From assembly GCF_007679045.1 (NCBI RefSeq), contig NZ_VEFS01000001.1:908706-972705 (forward strand): a DNA stretch of 64,000 bases. The letters are read 5' to 3'. The notes under the pieces are model-generated. The model saw only the letters and a program-made list of their open reading frames with translations. It was not told the DNA's origin and did no database searches. This stretch comes from Microbacterium sp. BH-3-3-3. Lineage in GTDB: Bacteria > Actinomycetota > Actinomycetes > Actinomycetales > Microbacteriaceae. Within the stretch, counting starts at the first letter, position 1. Each line of letters starts with the position of its first letter. Shown here in pieces: positions 1-9,300 of the stretch. The position numbers and the translations under genes are program-made.

Positions 1-1199
1 TCGGCGATCGGCGGCTTGGGATCGAGCACCACGCTCAGCTGTTCGTCGCTCTGCACGGCGGTCTGCTCGGTGCGGTCGTCGAGCGACCAGTTCTGGCTCG
101 AGGCGACGAGCGCACCGTCGGGCACCGTCCACACCCAGCCCGTGCGGGTCTCGTTGAGGATGACCGCGTGATCGGTGGCGACGAACACCGGGCGACGCTG
201 ATCGGGCATGGTCTGGCCGGCGTAGTCGAGTTCGGTCTCGCCCTGATCCGAGCGCCACAGCGTGCCGCGCGCATCGCTGGGCAGGAGCCAGGCGGCGTAC
301 GCGACACCCTCGTGCGACAGCGGCCGCGCAGGCTGACCTAGCACGTTGCCGCCGCCGCCGACCTCGCGCCGCGGCTCCGAGCCGTCGGCGGGGATGCTCC
401 ACAGCGACTGGTCATCGGCGACGTAGACGGCCCGGGCATCGGCATCCGCATCGGAGACGACGAGCTGCTCGCCGGCGTCGATGTCGACGGGATCCGCGCC
501 GCGTCTCCAGGTGCGGCCGGAGTCCGCGTCCACGAGCACCCAGGTGTCGCCCGCCGCCGAGAGCAGCGGCGTCGTCACCTGCGCGTCGAGCGCATCGCGG
601 CCGCGGAGTTCGTCGGCCTCGATGTCGTAGCGGATGACGGAGCCGTCGGCGGACGAATAGGCGAACAGCATGCCCCGCGCATCGAGCGCCACGGCATCGG
701 CCGTGTACGCCGGCGCGTCGTCGTCCGACGACGTGTCGAACGGGTCGAGCTCGGTGGCCGCCTGCCCCGCACGGCTGAGTCGGCTGGCGAACAGCGTCCC
801 CGCATCGGTGCGGTAGACGACGTAGTCGCCCGCGGTGACGACCGAGGTCGTTCCCGGAGGGGTGTCGGGGGCGGCCTCGAGCTGGTCGTCCTGCAGGTCG
901 ACGGGCTGGGCCTCGTCGATGCGGGTGAGTTTGCTGAAGCTGTCGGTGAAGAGGAACGCGCCCTCGGGCGACTGCGCGACCTGACTCGGGTTGCCGGCGC
1001 TGCGCACGGTGTCGAGCTCGCCCACGGCGGTGTTCACCCGCGCGTAGCGCTGCCCGTCTCCGGTCTGCAGGGCCCACACCGAGGTGTCGACCTCGGGCGT
1101 CTGCTGCGCGTCGAGCCCGGGCCAGACGATGCTCGCCGTCACCACGAGCGCGGCGGCCGCGATGGTGGCCCCGAGGCCGGCGATTGTGCGGCGCTTCAT
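1..1199 (-). CDS. Membrane-anchored exported protein of unknown function, probable beta-propeller, C-terminus beyond the window
   Basis: The frame is open from an ATG at 1199 to the left edge, so only the N-terminal 399 residues are visible. A short basic N-terminus (MKRRT) precedes a hydrophobic segment at about residues 6-25 (TIAGLGATIAAAALVVTASI), which would act as signal anchor, placing the rest outside the cell. The remainder is rich in Asp, Gly, Trp and short beta-like repeats (for example SVWALQTGDG, TRTGWVWTVPDGALV), as in propeller sensor domains. The start overlaps the kinase stop (ATGA), so it is translationally coupled to the kinase. In related Microbacteriaceae a large surface protein often follows a Ser/Thr kinase; this one may be its substrate or partner, which is inference. 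Confidence 0.75.
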   Translation of the reverse strand, partial: MKRRTIAGLGATIAAAALVVTASIVWPGLDAQQTPEVDTSVWALQTGDGQRYARVNTAVGELDTVRSAGNPSQVAQSPEGAFLFTDSFSKLTRIDEAQPVDLQDDQLEAAPDTPPGTTSVVTAGDYVVYRTDAGTLFASRLSRAGQAATELDPFDTSSDDDAPAYTADAVALDARGMLFAYSSADGSVIRYDIEADELRGRDALDAQVTTPLLSAAGDTWVLVDADSGRTWRRGADPVDIDAGEQLVVSDADADARAVYVADDQSLWSIPADGSEPRREVGGGGNVLGQPARPLSHEGVAYAAWLLPSDARGTLWRSDQGETELDYAGQTMPDQRRPVFVATDHAVILNETRTGWVWTVPDGALVASSQNWSLDDRTEQTAVQSDEQLSVVLDPKPPIA

Positions 1200-2332
1200 C
1201 GCAGCACTCCCGTGGCGTACAGCGCGGCGACGACGACCGCTCCGGCGGTGACGAGGGTGGCGGATGCCAGGATCCACGGCAGCGCGCGCGAGGCGCCCGC
1301 GCTTCCCGAGGCGATGTCGGTGTCTTCGTCGCGGGCATAGCCGGTGATGCCGGACGAGCTGCGCAGCTTGCGCGAGCCCTCTCGCTCGATGCGCGAGCGG
1401 GCGGGGCCGCGCAGGGTGCCGTCGGCGAAATCGACGGCGCGCGCCGTGGCCGTCCATTCCGCGGCGGGCACCTCGAGCGGGGTCGCCGGCAGCCCCAGCT
1501 CGGTCTGCACGGCCTGGAGCGCCTCACCGAAGGCGCGGGCGCTCGCGTGGCGATCGGCTGGGTCGCGCGACATCGATCGGGCCAGCACCGCCTGCAGCGA
1601 AGCCGGGACGTCGCCGCGGCCGATGTCGGTGTACGAGGCGCGGGCGATGCGACGGCGCAACTGCTCGCGGGAGTTCTGACCCTTCTCGCGCCGCTCGAAC
1701 GGGCTCTGGCCCGCGAGCAGCGAGTACACCGTCGCGCCGAGGCTCCACACCTCGCTGGCGACGGTGCCGGCGGTCTGCTCGGCGACGACCTCGGGGGCGC
1801 TCCACGGAACCGACATCGCGAGCATCTCGTCGGCCCCCTGGCGCACGAGCGACGACGAGATGCCGAAGTCCGCGAGAACAGGCGCCCCGAAGGTCGTGAC
1901 GAGGATGTTGCTGGGCTTCACATCGCGGTGGATGAGGCCCGCGTGGTGCGCGGACTCGAGCGCACCCGCCATGCGCACCCCGATCGACAGCACCTCGGCC
2001 ACCGGCATGCGCTCGACGCGATAGCGCTGCGAGAGCGAGCCGGGGCAGAACTCCATGACGATGTAGGGCCGACCGTCGGCGGAGATCCCCGCCTGATAGA
2101 CGGTGACGATCGACGGGTGCGCCGACAGGTGGGCGAGCACGTCGGCCTCGGCGTTGAACATGCGCAGAAGATCGGGGTCGCGCACGTCGCTCGGCAGCAC
2201 CTTCACCGCGACGTCGCGACGCGGCATGTCCTGGCCGTACAGGAACACATCGGCGAACCCGCCGGAGCCGAGGGGACGGATGTAGGCCAGCCCGGGCAGG
2301 ATGGGCGGCGACGAGGGAAGGCGCTGCGGCAT
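1196..2332 (-). CDS. Membrane-anchored serine/threonine protein kinase
   Basis: This is a 378-residue Hanks-type kinase. It has a glycine loop GSGGFADVF near residue 23, VAVKVL with the ATP-binding Lys, IHRDVKPSN (catalytic loop), ADFGIS (Mg binding) and SAPEV. After the kinase domain (about residues 15-270) comes a linker and one C-terminal membrane helix (ALPWILASATLVTAGAVVV). There are no PASTA repeats, so it lacks the muropeptide-sensing part of PknB. I chose the ATG at 2332 because GGGGGAGGGGG sits just upstream; an earlier in-frame ATG at 2356 would translate that ribosome-binding site. The stop overlaps the start of the downstream exported protein. Targets cannot be read from the sequence. 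Confidence 0.9.
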   Translation of the reverse strand: MPQRLPSSPPILPGLAYIRPLGSGGFADVFLYGQDMPRRDVAVKVLPSDVRDPDLLRMFNAEADVLAHLSAHPSIVTVYQAGISADGRPYIVMEFCPGSLSQRYRVERMPVAEVLSIGVRMAGALESAHHAGLIHRDVKPSNILVTTFGAPVLADFGISSSLVRQGADEMLAMSVPWSAPEVVAEQTAGTVASEVWSLGATVYSLLAGQSPFERREKGQNSREQLRRRIARASYTDIGRGDVPASLQAVLARSMSRDPADRHASARAFGEALQAVQTELGLPATPLEVPAAEWTATARAVDFADGTLRGPARSRIEREGSRKLRSSSGITGYARDEDTDIASGSAGASRALPWILASATLVTAGAVVVAALYATGVLR

Positions 2333-2386
2333 CGAGCCCCCTCCCCCGCACGACACGCCCGCACCGACGCGGCGGACAACCCGTCG

Positions 2387-2392
2387 ATGCTA
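2387..2392 (-). promoter_or_regulatory. Possible -10 element for the Ser/Thr kinase
   Basis: TAGCAT on the minus strand would start a transcript near 2380, giving a leader of about 48 nt that contains the strong ribosome-binding site of the kinase. No good -35 is visible, so this is tentative. Confidence 0.3.
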
Positions 2393-2432
2393 ACAAAGCA
2401 GCCGATGAGACCCGCGCGCTCATCCACAGGGG

Positions 2433-3095
2433 TCAGGTGGCCGACGGCCCCGGTTCGCGCGGATCGAACGGAGCGTCGAGAGAGCGCGTCAGTTCGTCGA
2501 GGAGGGCAGCGATCTGCGGCTCGACGTACTCGGCGACCGCGGCCTGGATGCGGAGTCGGTGGTGCAGCAGAACCGTGCACACCTCTCGACCGATCATGTT
2601 GGCGTAGTCGTCGGCGAGACCCACCTCCTGCCGGAGCGCGGCCTTGGCGGCATCCGACAGGGGAGGAAGGGCGGGGAGCGCCGCGTCCTCCTCGGCGGCG
2701 AGACCCGACAGGGTGAACAGGAACGGCGAACCGGGCTCGGGGTCGGGGTCGAGCGGCATGCCCTCGAACTCCGGCTCGAGGTCTTCGGCGGGGCGATAGG
2801 TGCGGCGGCGATTGCGCTCGGCCTGCTGGTCGAGCTCGGCCTGCAGCATCGGCAGGTTGCGCGAGGTGTACTCGGCGACGGCGTGGTCGACGATGCTCTT
2901 CACCCGGGTCGACAGACCGTGCTGCACGCCGTGGGGCACGTCGGCTCCGAGCCCTGCCGCCGACAGCACCGGCGAGCCGAAGCACCGCCGGCACGGGGCG
3001 ATGCGGCCGCGGTGGTTGGCGGGCTCCCAGCGCGGCAGCCAGCGCAGCCAGGCGTCGACCGCCTGGCTCACCTGCGACTCGAGGGAGCGCTCCAC
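2433..3095 (-). CDS. Conserved-looking cytoplasmic protein of unknown function
   Basis: The product has 220 residues, is soluble and acidic, and has no domain I recognise. It begins with VERSLESQVSQAVDAWL, contains a pair of cysteines in PCRRCFGSP near residue 40, a Pro/Asp/Glu-rich middle (DPDPEPGSP), and a helical C-terminal half ending in PREPGPSAT. The open frame continues upstream without a stop, but I chose the GTG at 3095 because a TAGCCT -10 element ends exactly 7 nt before it, as in many other genes here, and the upstream extension has shadow-like composition. It precedes the kinase by 100 bp on the same strand. The Cys pair could bind metal, but there is no second pair. Confidence 0.65.
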   Translation of the reverse strand: MERSLESQVSQAVDAWLRWLPRWEPANHRGRIAPCRRCFGSPVLSAAGLGADVPHGVQHGLSTRVKSIVDHAVAEYTSRNLPMLQAELDQQAERNRRRTYRPAEDLEPEFEGMPLDPDPEPGSPFLFTLSGLAAEEDAALPALPPLSDAAKAALRQEVGLADDYANMIGREVCTVLLHHRLRIQAAVAEYVEPQIAALLDELTRSLDAPFDPREPGPSAT

Positions 3096-3102
3096 GGCCC
3101 TA

Positions 3103-3108
3103 AGGCTA
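3103..3108 (-). promoter_or_regulatory. -10 element, leaderless start of the 2433-3095 gene
   Basis: TAGCCT lies 7 nt before the GTG at 3095 and there is no good Shine-Dalgarno between them. This spacing predicts transcription starting at the start codon. Confidence 0.5.
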
Positions 3109-3178
3109 GTGCGACACGCCCGGAAGCACGCGGATGCCGTGCTGCGCGCCGCGTCGGAGCCGCCGTCGCACGCGGAGA

Positions 3179-3661
3179 TCAGGGCGCGTCGTCGTCGTCC
3201 TCCCAGCGCCAGCGCGGGCCGCTGGTGCGGGCGCGCACGAGGAAGACACCGAAGAACGCTGCCAGGAGCGCCGCGAGGGCGACGACGGGGCCGGCGAATC
3301 CGATGGCCACACTCCCCGCCGCCGAGAGCCCCCGCGCCGGATCGGCTCCGCTGACGAGCGCTCCGACGACGATGCCGAGGATCTCGCCCACATAGGCGCC
3401 GATGGCACACGGCACCGCCGTCAGGTACGACGGCGGGTCGGCCCGCACACCCCACAGCAGCACGCCCGCGAACGCGGCGAAGGCGAACACCTGCCCGATG
3501 ACACCCGGGACGACCCCCAGGCCGCGCACCGGGATGACGTCGGCGTCGAGCACGAGACTCGCCACCCCGAGCCCGCCGATCGACAGCGCGACGCAGACGA
3601 CGGTCGCGAAGACGACGGCGACCGGCGGGGTGACCCCCGCCGGTCGCGGCTCGTGCGTCAT
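3179..3661 (-). CDS. Small integral membrane protein, unknown function
   Basis: This is a 160-residue protein with four predicted membrane helices, at about residues 12-35 (VAVVFATVVCVALSIGG), 50-70 (VIGQVFAFAAFAGVLLWG), 80-105 (AVPCAIGAYVGEILGIVVGA) and 117-145. It ends in a charged tail WRWEDDDDAP. The frame is open further upstream to 3775, but the ATG at 3661 (MTHEPRPAG) lies just after the upstream stop at 3673 and gives a sensible short cytoplasmic N-terminus. The 12-bp gap to the preceding membrane protein gene suggests one operon. I do not recognise a family. Confidence 0.7.
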   Translation of the reverse strand: MTHEPRPAGVTPPVAVVFATVVCVALSIGGLGVASLVLDADVIPVRGLGVVPGVIGQVFAFAAFAGVLLWGVRADPPSYLTAVPCAIGAYVGEILGIVVGALVSGADPARGLSAAGSVAIGFAGPVVALAALLAAFFGVFLVRARTSGPRWRWEDDDDAP

Positions 3662-3672
3662 GGCATCCGGTC

Positions 3673-4749
3673 TCAGCGCTGAGAGAGCTGAGGGCCGGCC
3701 TCGAGGGTGCGCTCGTACTCGCGCTGCGCCTCGGCGTTGATCTCGGTGACGCGGCGACCGCGGGCCGACACCCACGCGCCGAACCAGATGGTGAGCTCAC
3801 GGCCGAGGACGAAGGCCACGATTCCGAGCGGCGCGAGGAGGTTGTCCTGCAGCAGCTCGAACGACTGACGCGCGGTGATCATCCAGAACGGGGCGCCCAG
3901 GAGCACGCCCAGCAGGTGACCGGCCCAGGCGACGACGCCCACGAGCAGGCCCCAGACCACCCAGTGGCCCCACCGTCCGCGGTTGATCAGCGCGCCGAGG
4001 AACCAGAAGCCGAGGTAGAAGGCCACCGTCGGAACCCAGAGGCCCGCCGTGGCGAGGGTTGCGAGCGCCTCGCGACCGAGGTCGGCCGCGACGAAGTCTC
4101 CGGAGAGCAGGCCCAGACCGAGCGTGGCCGCGAGGTACAGCACGGCGAAGACGAGGGCGGCGAGCAGACCGATGGCGCCGGCCGCGCCGCGGTTGCCGCG
4201 CGGACGGGGCGCCTCGGGCGCCTGCACGAAGATGGGCTGCGCACCGCCGCCGACGCGGGCGGGCTCGTCGTAGACGGGCGCGGTGGATGCGGTGGCGGCA
4301 CCGGTCCCGGCGGCCGCACCGGCCGCGGCTCCGGCGACCGCGGGAGCGGCGGTGGTCGCTGCCGTCCGGTCGACGTGGTCGGTCTGCGCCACGGGGGCGT
4401 CGTACGCGGTGGTGCGCGGCGCCGCGTTCTCGGACTCGGCGGAGGCGGCGTAGGCGGCCCAGCGAGCGTCTTCGTCGTCGAGATCCGTCTGCGAGGTGGA
4501 CTGCGGCGGCACCGGCGAGGCGTCGTGCACGACGGGAGCCGTGTGCTCGCTGCGCGCGGCGAGCGGAGCCGCGGTCTCGCGCTCGTGGTCTTCGCGCTCG
4601 TCCCAGGCGGCCTGCGCCTCCTGCGGGTCGACCGCATCGCGGCGCGCCGCCTCGGCGTCGGCGAGTCCCTCGTGGGCTCGGCCGACGACGTCGTGCCCTT
4701 CGTCCTTGGGTTCAGCGACGGGGTCGCCGTACGACTGATGGTCGCTCAT
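3673..4749 (-). CDS. Membrane protein with long disordered N-terminus
   Basis: The product has 358 residues. The first half is low complexity: an acidic stretch rich in Glu, Asp and Ala, then Ala/Gly/Thr repeats (AAPAVAGAAAGAAAGTGAA), and a Pro/Arg patch before the membrane part. The C-terminal half has about four helices (AIGLLAALVFAVLYLAATLG, ATLATAGLWVPTVAFYLGFW, WVVWGLLVGVVAWAGHLLG, and one near LLAPLGIVAFVLG), followed by a charged tail. A GAGGAG site lies 5 nt before the ATG at 4749. It is probably cotranscribed with the small membrane protein downstream. No function can be assigned. The Ala-rich tract is typical of flexible tethers in actinobacterial membrane proteins. Confidence 0.75.
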   Translation of the reverse strand: MSDHQSYGDPVAEPKDEGHDVVGRAHEGLADAEAARRDAVDPQEAQAAWDEREDHERETAAPLAARSEHTAPVVHDASPVPPQSTSQTDLDDEDARWAAYAASAESENAAPRTTAYDAPVAQTDHVDRTAATTAAPAVAGAAAGAAAGTGAATASTAPVYDEPARVGGGAQPIFVQAPEAPRPRGNRGAAGAIGLLAALVFAVLYLAATLGLGLLSGDFVAADLGREALATLATAGLWVPTVAFYLGFWFLGALINRGRWGHWVVWGLLVGVVAWAGHLLGVLLGAPFWMITARQSFELLQDNLLAPLGIVAFVLGRELTIWFGAWVSARGRRVTEINAEAQREYERTLEAGPQLSQR

Positions 4750-4855
4750 GGGGTCTCCTCACGCGATGCTTGCCGCGCAAGGCTATCCCGGGACCTGCGG
4801 GCCACCGCGCAGGCGTGCCGGGCATTGTCGTCTCGACCGTGTCGGCGGGGGCGCT

Positions 4856-4861
4856 TAGGGT
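4856..4861 (+). promoter_or_regulatory. -10 element, leaderless start of the lipoprotein gene
   Basis: TAGGGT ends 6 nt before the ATG at 4868, with no Shine-Dalgarno in between. Confidence 0.55.
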
Positions 4862-4867
4862 ATCAGC

Positions 4868-5452
4868 ATGCCTCGTCGACCGCTCCGCCCGGCCCTGACC
4901 GCCGTCGCGCTCGGCGCGGCGATGCTCGCTCTCACCGCGTGCGCGCCCGCCGCCGACGAGTCCGCACCAGCGCCGTCGGCGACCGTCTCCTCGTCGCCGA
5001 CCCCCATCCCGACGATCACCCAGACGGCGACGGCCGTGCGCATCCCCGCGGACTGCCGATCCATGCTCACGGCGGACGTGCTGGCGCAGCTGGGCGACAC
5101 TCCCCTGAACGATCCCGCGATGGGCCCCTCGGGTGCACAGCCCGACGGCTCGCTGACCTGCATCTGGCGCGACCCGGCCGCCGACACCACCGGACTCGTC
5201 ACCCACATCACGCGCATGGACCGCGGACCGGCCCTCGACATGCTCAACGACCTCGTCTCGACGCAGGGGTTCAGCTGCTACACCCCCGACGCGGGCACGC
5301 GCTGCGAGAAGACCTGGATCAACGACACCTACCCCGTCAACGACGGGCGCACGCTCTACTGGCGCGACGACGTGCTGATCGACACGCAGTACTCGAACCT
5401 GGCGCCCACGGGGTACACGGCCAGCATCATCTCGTCGATCTTCGGGTCGTAA
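4868..5452 (+). CDS. Small lipoprotein, paralogue of its convergent neighbour
   Basis: This 194-residue protein has a lipoprotein signal peptide: MPRRPLRPALTAVALG, then lipobox LTAC with the lipidated Cys at about residue 25. A Ser/Pro/Thr-rich linker follows, then a domain with four cysteines in the pattern PADCRSML, LTCIWRD, GFSCYTP and TRCEKTW, likely two disulfides outside the membrane. It aligns by eye along its whole mature length with the protein encoded convergently at 5478-6077. The overall pattern resembles DUF3558-type actinobacterial lipoproteins, but I cannot confirm that. The start is fixed by a -10 element 6 nt upstream. Confidence 0.8.
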   Translation: MPRRPLRPALTAVALGAAMLALTACAPAADESAPAPSATVSSSPTPIPTITQTATAVRIPADCRSMLTADVLAQLGDTPLNDPAMGPSGAQPDGSLTCIWRDPAADTTGLVTHITRMDRGPALDMLNDLVSTQGFSCYTPDAGTRCEKTWINDTYPVNDGRTLYWRDDVLIDTQYSNLAPTGYTASIISSIFGS

Positions 5453-5473
5453 TCCCGCCGCGGGTCCGCGGGA
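5453..5473. terminator. Candidate convergent terminator
   Basis: TCCCGC and GCGGGA form a short hairpin in the 25-bp gap between two convergent stops. There is no T-run, so support is weak. Confidence 0.35.
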
Positions 5474-5477
5474 CTCC

Positions 5478-6077
5478 TCACTCGCCGAAGAAGGCGTGCG
5501 ACGCCACGATCGCGGCGTAGTCCGGGGGCTGCCAGTCGACCAGGGTCGACGACACCCATCGGTCGGCGCGCAGGTCGTGGATCTCGACCACCCCGCCCGC
5601 CTCGCGTTCGCAGTGGACGGTGTCGGCTTCCGTCGTGCACGCGAAGCCCTGACCGGCCAGCGTCGCCTGCACGGCCGCGGACCCCTGCGCGGACACCGTG
5701 GAGACCGTCGTCTCGAGGGAGCGATCCCCCTCTCCGCGCCAGTGACACGTGACGACCACCGTGGCTCCGGCGGCCGCGACGGCCTCCGGCGTCGAGGCGG
5801 CGGCCGTGTGCCGCTGCGAGAGCAGGGCACCCGGCGACCACACGAGCGACGACCAGAGCGGCTGGGAGTAGAGGTGCCGGCAATCCGAGGCCGGGGTCGG
5901 GGGCGTCTCCGCCGTGTCGGACGAGACCGTCGATGCGGCGCGCAGGGTCTCACCGACGAAATCGACCGCGACCGGCACGCCGGGCATCGCGAGCACGACG
6001 AGGCCGCCGACGGCGGCTGCGCACAACAACCCCGCCGGCCAGGCCAGCCACAGGCTGCGTCCACCGATCCGGGCCAT
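5478..6077 (-). CDS. Membrane-anchored exported protein, paralogue of the convergent lipoprotein
   Basis: The product has 199 residues. An N-terminal helix (WLAWPAGLLCAAAVGGLVVLAM) anchors an outer domain with the same Cys pattern as the lipoprotein at 4868: SDCRHLY, VVTCHWRGE, GFACTTE and VHCERE, and similar C-termini (SSIFGS here SHAFFGE). It has no lipobox, so it is held by a helix instead of a lipid. The frame is open to 6176, but the ATG at 6077 has a GGAGGA site 4 nt before it, so it is preferred. A TACCGT element at 6094-6099 could supply a short leader. Function unknown. The two paralogues probably arose by duplication with inversion. Confidence 0.75.
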   Translation of the reverse strand: MARIGGRSLWLAWPAGLLCAAAVGGLVVLAMPGVPVAVDFVGETLRAASTVSSDTAETPPTPASDCRHLYSQPLWSSLVWSPGALLSQRHTAAASTPEAVAAAGATVVVTCHWRGEGDRSLETTVSTVSAQGSAAVQATLAGQGFACTTEADTVHCEREAGGVVEIHDLRADRWVSSTLVDWQPPDYAAIVASHAFFGE

Positions 6078-6179
6078 GCGTTCCTCCGCATCCACGGTAG
6101 GCGCACCACCCCGCGGGAGCGGGTCCCCGACACGCCGCGACCCCGCCCCGACACGCCGTCGACACCGCCCTGACACGAC

Positions 6180-6209
6180 GAAGGCCCCCGGCGCGAGCCG
6201 GGGGCCTTC
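6180..6209. terminator. Strong GC hairpin downstream of rpoC
   Basis: GAAGGCCCCCGGC and GCCGGGGGCCTTC pair perfectly over 13 bp around a GCGA loop. It lies 124 bp past the rpoC stop and would end the rpoBC transcript, though no T-run follows on the minus strand. Confidence 0.65.
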
Positions 6210-6220
6210 GGGGTGATCAG

Positions 6221-6245
6221 GATGCCGCGTCGAGGACGCGGCATC
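6221..6245. terminator. Second hairpin downstream of rpoC
   Basis: GATGCCGCGTC and GACGCGGCATC form a perfect 11-bp stem with a 3-nt loop, 88 bp past the rpoC stop. With the hairpin at 6180 it makes a tandem terminator. Its arms contain the over-represented GGATGCC/GGCATCC word. Confidence 0.5.
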
Positions 6246-6332
6246 CCTGAATCAGTTGTCTTCGCGACTTCGTCGCTCGGCAACTTCAATCGGCTCGGTC
6301 GAGCGAGCGAGCTCGCTCTCCTCTCGCCTCGA

Positions 6333-9300
6333 TCAGTTGTACGTGCCGGGCGTGAAGTCGTCCGTCGAGAAGCTGTCGAAGTCGACGTAGCTCAGGTCGG
6401 CGTCGCTGTACGCGCCGTCCGAGGCGAAGATGCGGTTGGGGTACCGCTCGCTCTTGGCCTCTTCCGTCGCCTCGACCGTGACGTTGCGGTACTTCGCAAG
6501 TCCGGTTCCGGCGGGGATGAGCTTTCCGATGATGACGTTCTCCTTGAGGCCGACCAGCGGGTCGCTCTTGCCCTCCATGGCCGCCTGCGTCAGGACGCGG
6601 GTGGTCTCCTGGAACGACGCGGCCGACAGCCACGACTCGGTCGCGAGCGACGCCTTGGTGATACCCATCAGCTCGGGACGACCCGACGCGGGGCGCTTGC
6701 CCTCGCCGACCGTCTCGCGGTTGATGGTCTGGTAGCGCTTGAAGTCCACCAGCTCACCGGGCAGCAGGTCGGTGTCGCCGTGGTCGACGACGGTGACCTT
6801 GCGGAGCATCTGTCGGACGATGACCTCGATGTGCTTGTCGTGGATCGGCACACCCTGCGAGCGGTACACGCCCTGGACGCCGTTGACGAGGTACTTCTGC
6901 ACCTCGCGGGCACCCTGCACGCGCATGACCTCCTTGGGGTCGAGCGTTCCGACCAGGATCGGCTCGCCGACCGAGACGTGCTGGCCGTCCTCGACCAGGA
7001 GCGTCGCGCGCTTCAGGACGGGGTAGACCACGGGCTCGTCGCCGTTGTCGGGCGTGAGGATGACCTTCTTGGCCTTGTCGGTCTCGTCGATCGTGATGCG
7101 GCCGTCGGCCTCGGCGATCGGCGACGCACCCTTGGGGGTACGGGCCTCGAACAGCTCCTGCACACGGGGAAGACCCTGCGTGATGTCATCCGCCGACGCC
7201 GAACCACCGGTGTGGAAGGTACGCATCGTCAGCTGGGTACCGGGCTCACCGATCGACTGGGCGGCGATGATGCCGACGGCCTCGCCGATGTCGACGATCT
7301 TGCCGGTGGCCAGCGAACGGCCGTAGCACTTCGCGCAGACACCCACGGCCGAGTCGCAGGTCAGCACGGAGCGGACCTTGATCGACTCCACGCCACCCTC
7401 GACCAGCTTGTTGATGAGCACGTCACCCACGTCGTCGCCGGCCTCGGCCAGCACGGTGCCCTGCGCGTCGACGACCGCCGTGGCGAGCGTGCGAGCGAAC
7501 ACCGAGTTCTCGACGTTGGCGTCCTTGACCAGCGAACCGGTCGAGTCGGCGGCGGCGATCGGGAGCTCGAGGCCCTTCGACGTGCCGCAGTCCTCTTCGC
7601 GGATGATGACGTCCTGCGAGACGTCGACGAGACGACGCGTCAGGTACCCCGAGTCGGCCGTACGGAGGGCCGTGTCGGCCAGACCCTTACGGGCACCGTG
7701 CGTCGCGATGAAGTACTCGGCGACCGACAGACCCTCGCGGTACGAGGAGATGATCGGACGCGGGATGATCTCACCCTTGGGGTTGTTCACCAGGCCTCGC
7801 ATACCCGCGATGTTGCGGATCTGCAGCCAGTTACCACGGGCGCCCGACGAGACCATGCGGTTGATGGTGTTGTCGGCGGGGAAGTTGTCCCGCATCGCCT
7901 TCTGGACCTCGTCGGTGGCCTCGGTCCAGATCTTGATGAGCTCCTGACGACGCTCGGCGTCGGTGGTGAGACCCTTCTCGTACTGGCCCTGGACCTTCGC
8001 GGCCTGCTTCTCGTAGCCCGCGACGATCTCTGCCTTGTTCGGCGGGGTGAGGATGTCGCTCAGCGCCACCGTGACACCCGAACGGGTGGCCCAGTAGAAG
8101 CCGGCGTCCTTGATGCGGTCGAGCGAAGCAGCGACCTCCACCTTCGGGTACTCCTCGGCGAGCTTGTTGACGATCTGCGACAGCTTGCCCTTGTCGGCCT
8201 GCTCGCGGACGAACGGGTAGCCCTTGGGGAGCGTGTCGTTGAAGATCGCCTGTCCGAGCGACGCGTCGACCAGACCGTGCTTCTCGTAGCCCTCGGGCGC
8301 CTGGCCCTCGAGGAACGTGAGGCCGGGGATGCGGATGCGCGCCTTGGCCTGCAGGTCGAGGGTGCCCTCGTCCTTGGCCAGGATCGCCTCGCCCACCGAA
8401 CCGAACGCACGGCCTTCGCCCTTCGCACCCTCCTTGAGGGTGGTCAGGTGGTGCAGACCGATGATCATGTCCTGCGAGGGCAGGGTCACCGGACGACCGT
8501 CCGACGGCTTGAGGATGTTGTTCGAGGCGAGCATCAGCACGCGCGCCTCGGCCTGGGCCTCGACCGACAGCGGAAGGTGGACGGCCATCTGGTCACCGTC
8601 GAAGTCGGCGTTGAACGCCGCGCACACGAGCGGGTGCAGCTGGATCGCCTTGCCCTCGACGAGCTGGGGCTCGAACGCCTGGATGCCGAGACGGTGCAGG
8701 GTGGGTGCACGGTTCAGCAGCACGGGGCGCTCGCGGATGATCTCCTCGAGCACGTCCCAGACCTCGGGACGGTAGCGCTCGACGGCGCGCTTGGCGGCCT
8801 TGATGTTCTGCGAGTGACCGAGGTCGATCAGGCGCTTGATCACGAAGGGCTTGAACAGTTCGAGAGCCATCTGCTTGGGCAGACCGCACTGGTGGAGCTT
8901 GAGCTGGGGTCCGACGATGATGACGGAACGGCCCGAGTAGTCCACGCGCTTTCCGAGCAGGTTCTGGCGGAAGCGACCCTGCTTTCCCTTGAGCATGTCG
9001 CTCAGGGACTTCAAGGCGCGGTTGCCGGTACCGGTGACGGGGCGACCACGGCGACCGTTGTCGAACAGTGCGTCGACGGCCTCCTGCAGCATGCGCTTCT
9101 CGTTGTTGACGATGATCTCGGGGGCACCGAGGTCGATCAGGCGACGAAGGCGGTTGTTGCGGTTGATCACGCGACGGTAGAGGTCGTTCAGGTCGGAGGT
9201 GGCGAAACGGCCACCGTCGAGCTGGACCATCGGACGAAGCTCCGGCGGGATGACCGGGACGACGTCGAGCACCATCGAGGCCGGGCTCATGCCGGTCTGC

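Noticed and set aside
3098..3800. Apparent N-terminal extension of the 2433-3095 gene
   Set aside because: The extension overlaps a clear membrane-protein gene in another frame and has shadow-like Arg/Ser/Pro composition; the GTG at 3095 with its -10 element is better.
6129..6180. A third copy of the 80-bp palindrome upstream of the 5478-6077 gene
   Set aside because: Only the GACACGCC word is shared, in direct not inverted order, and the outer arms are absent.
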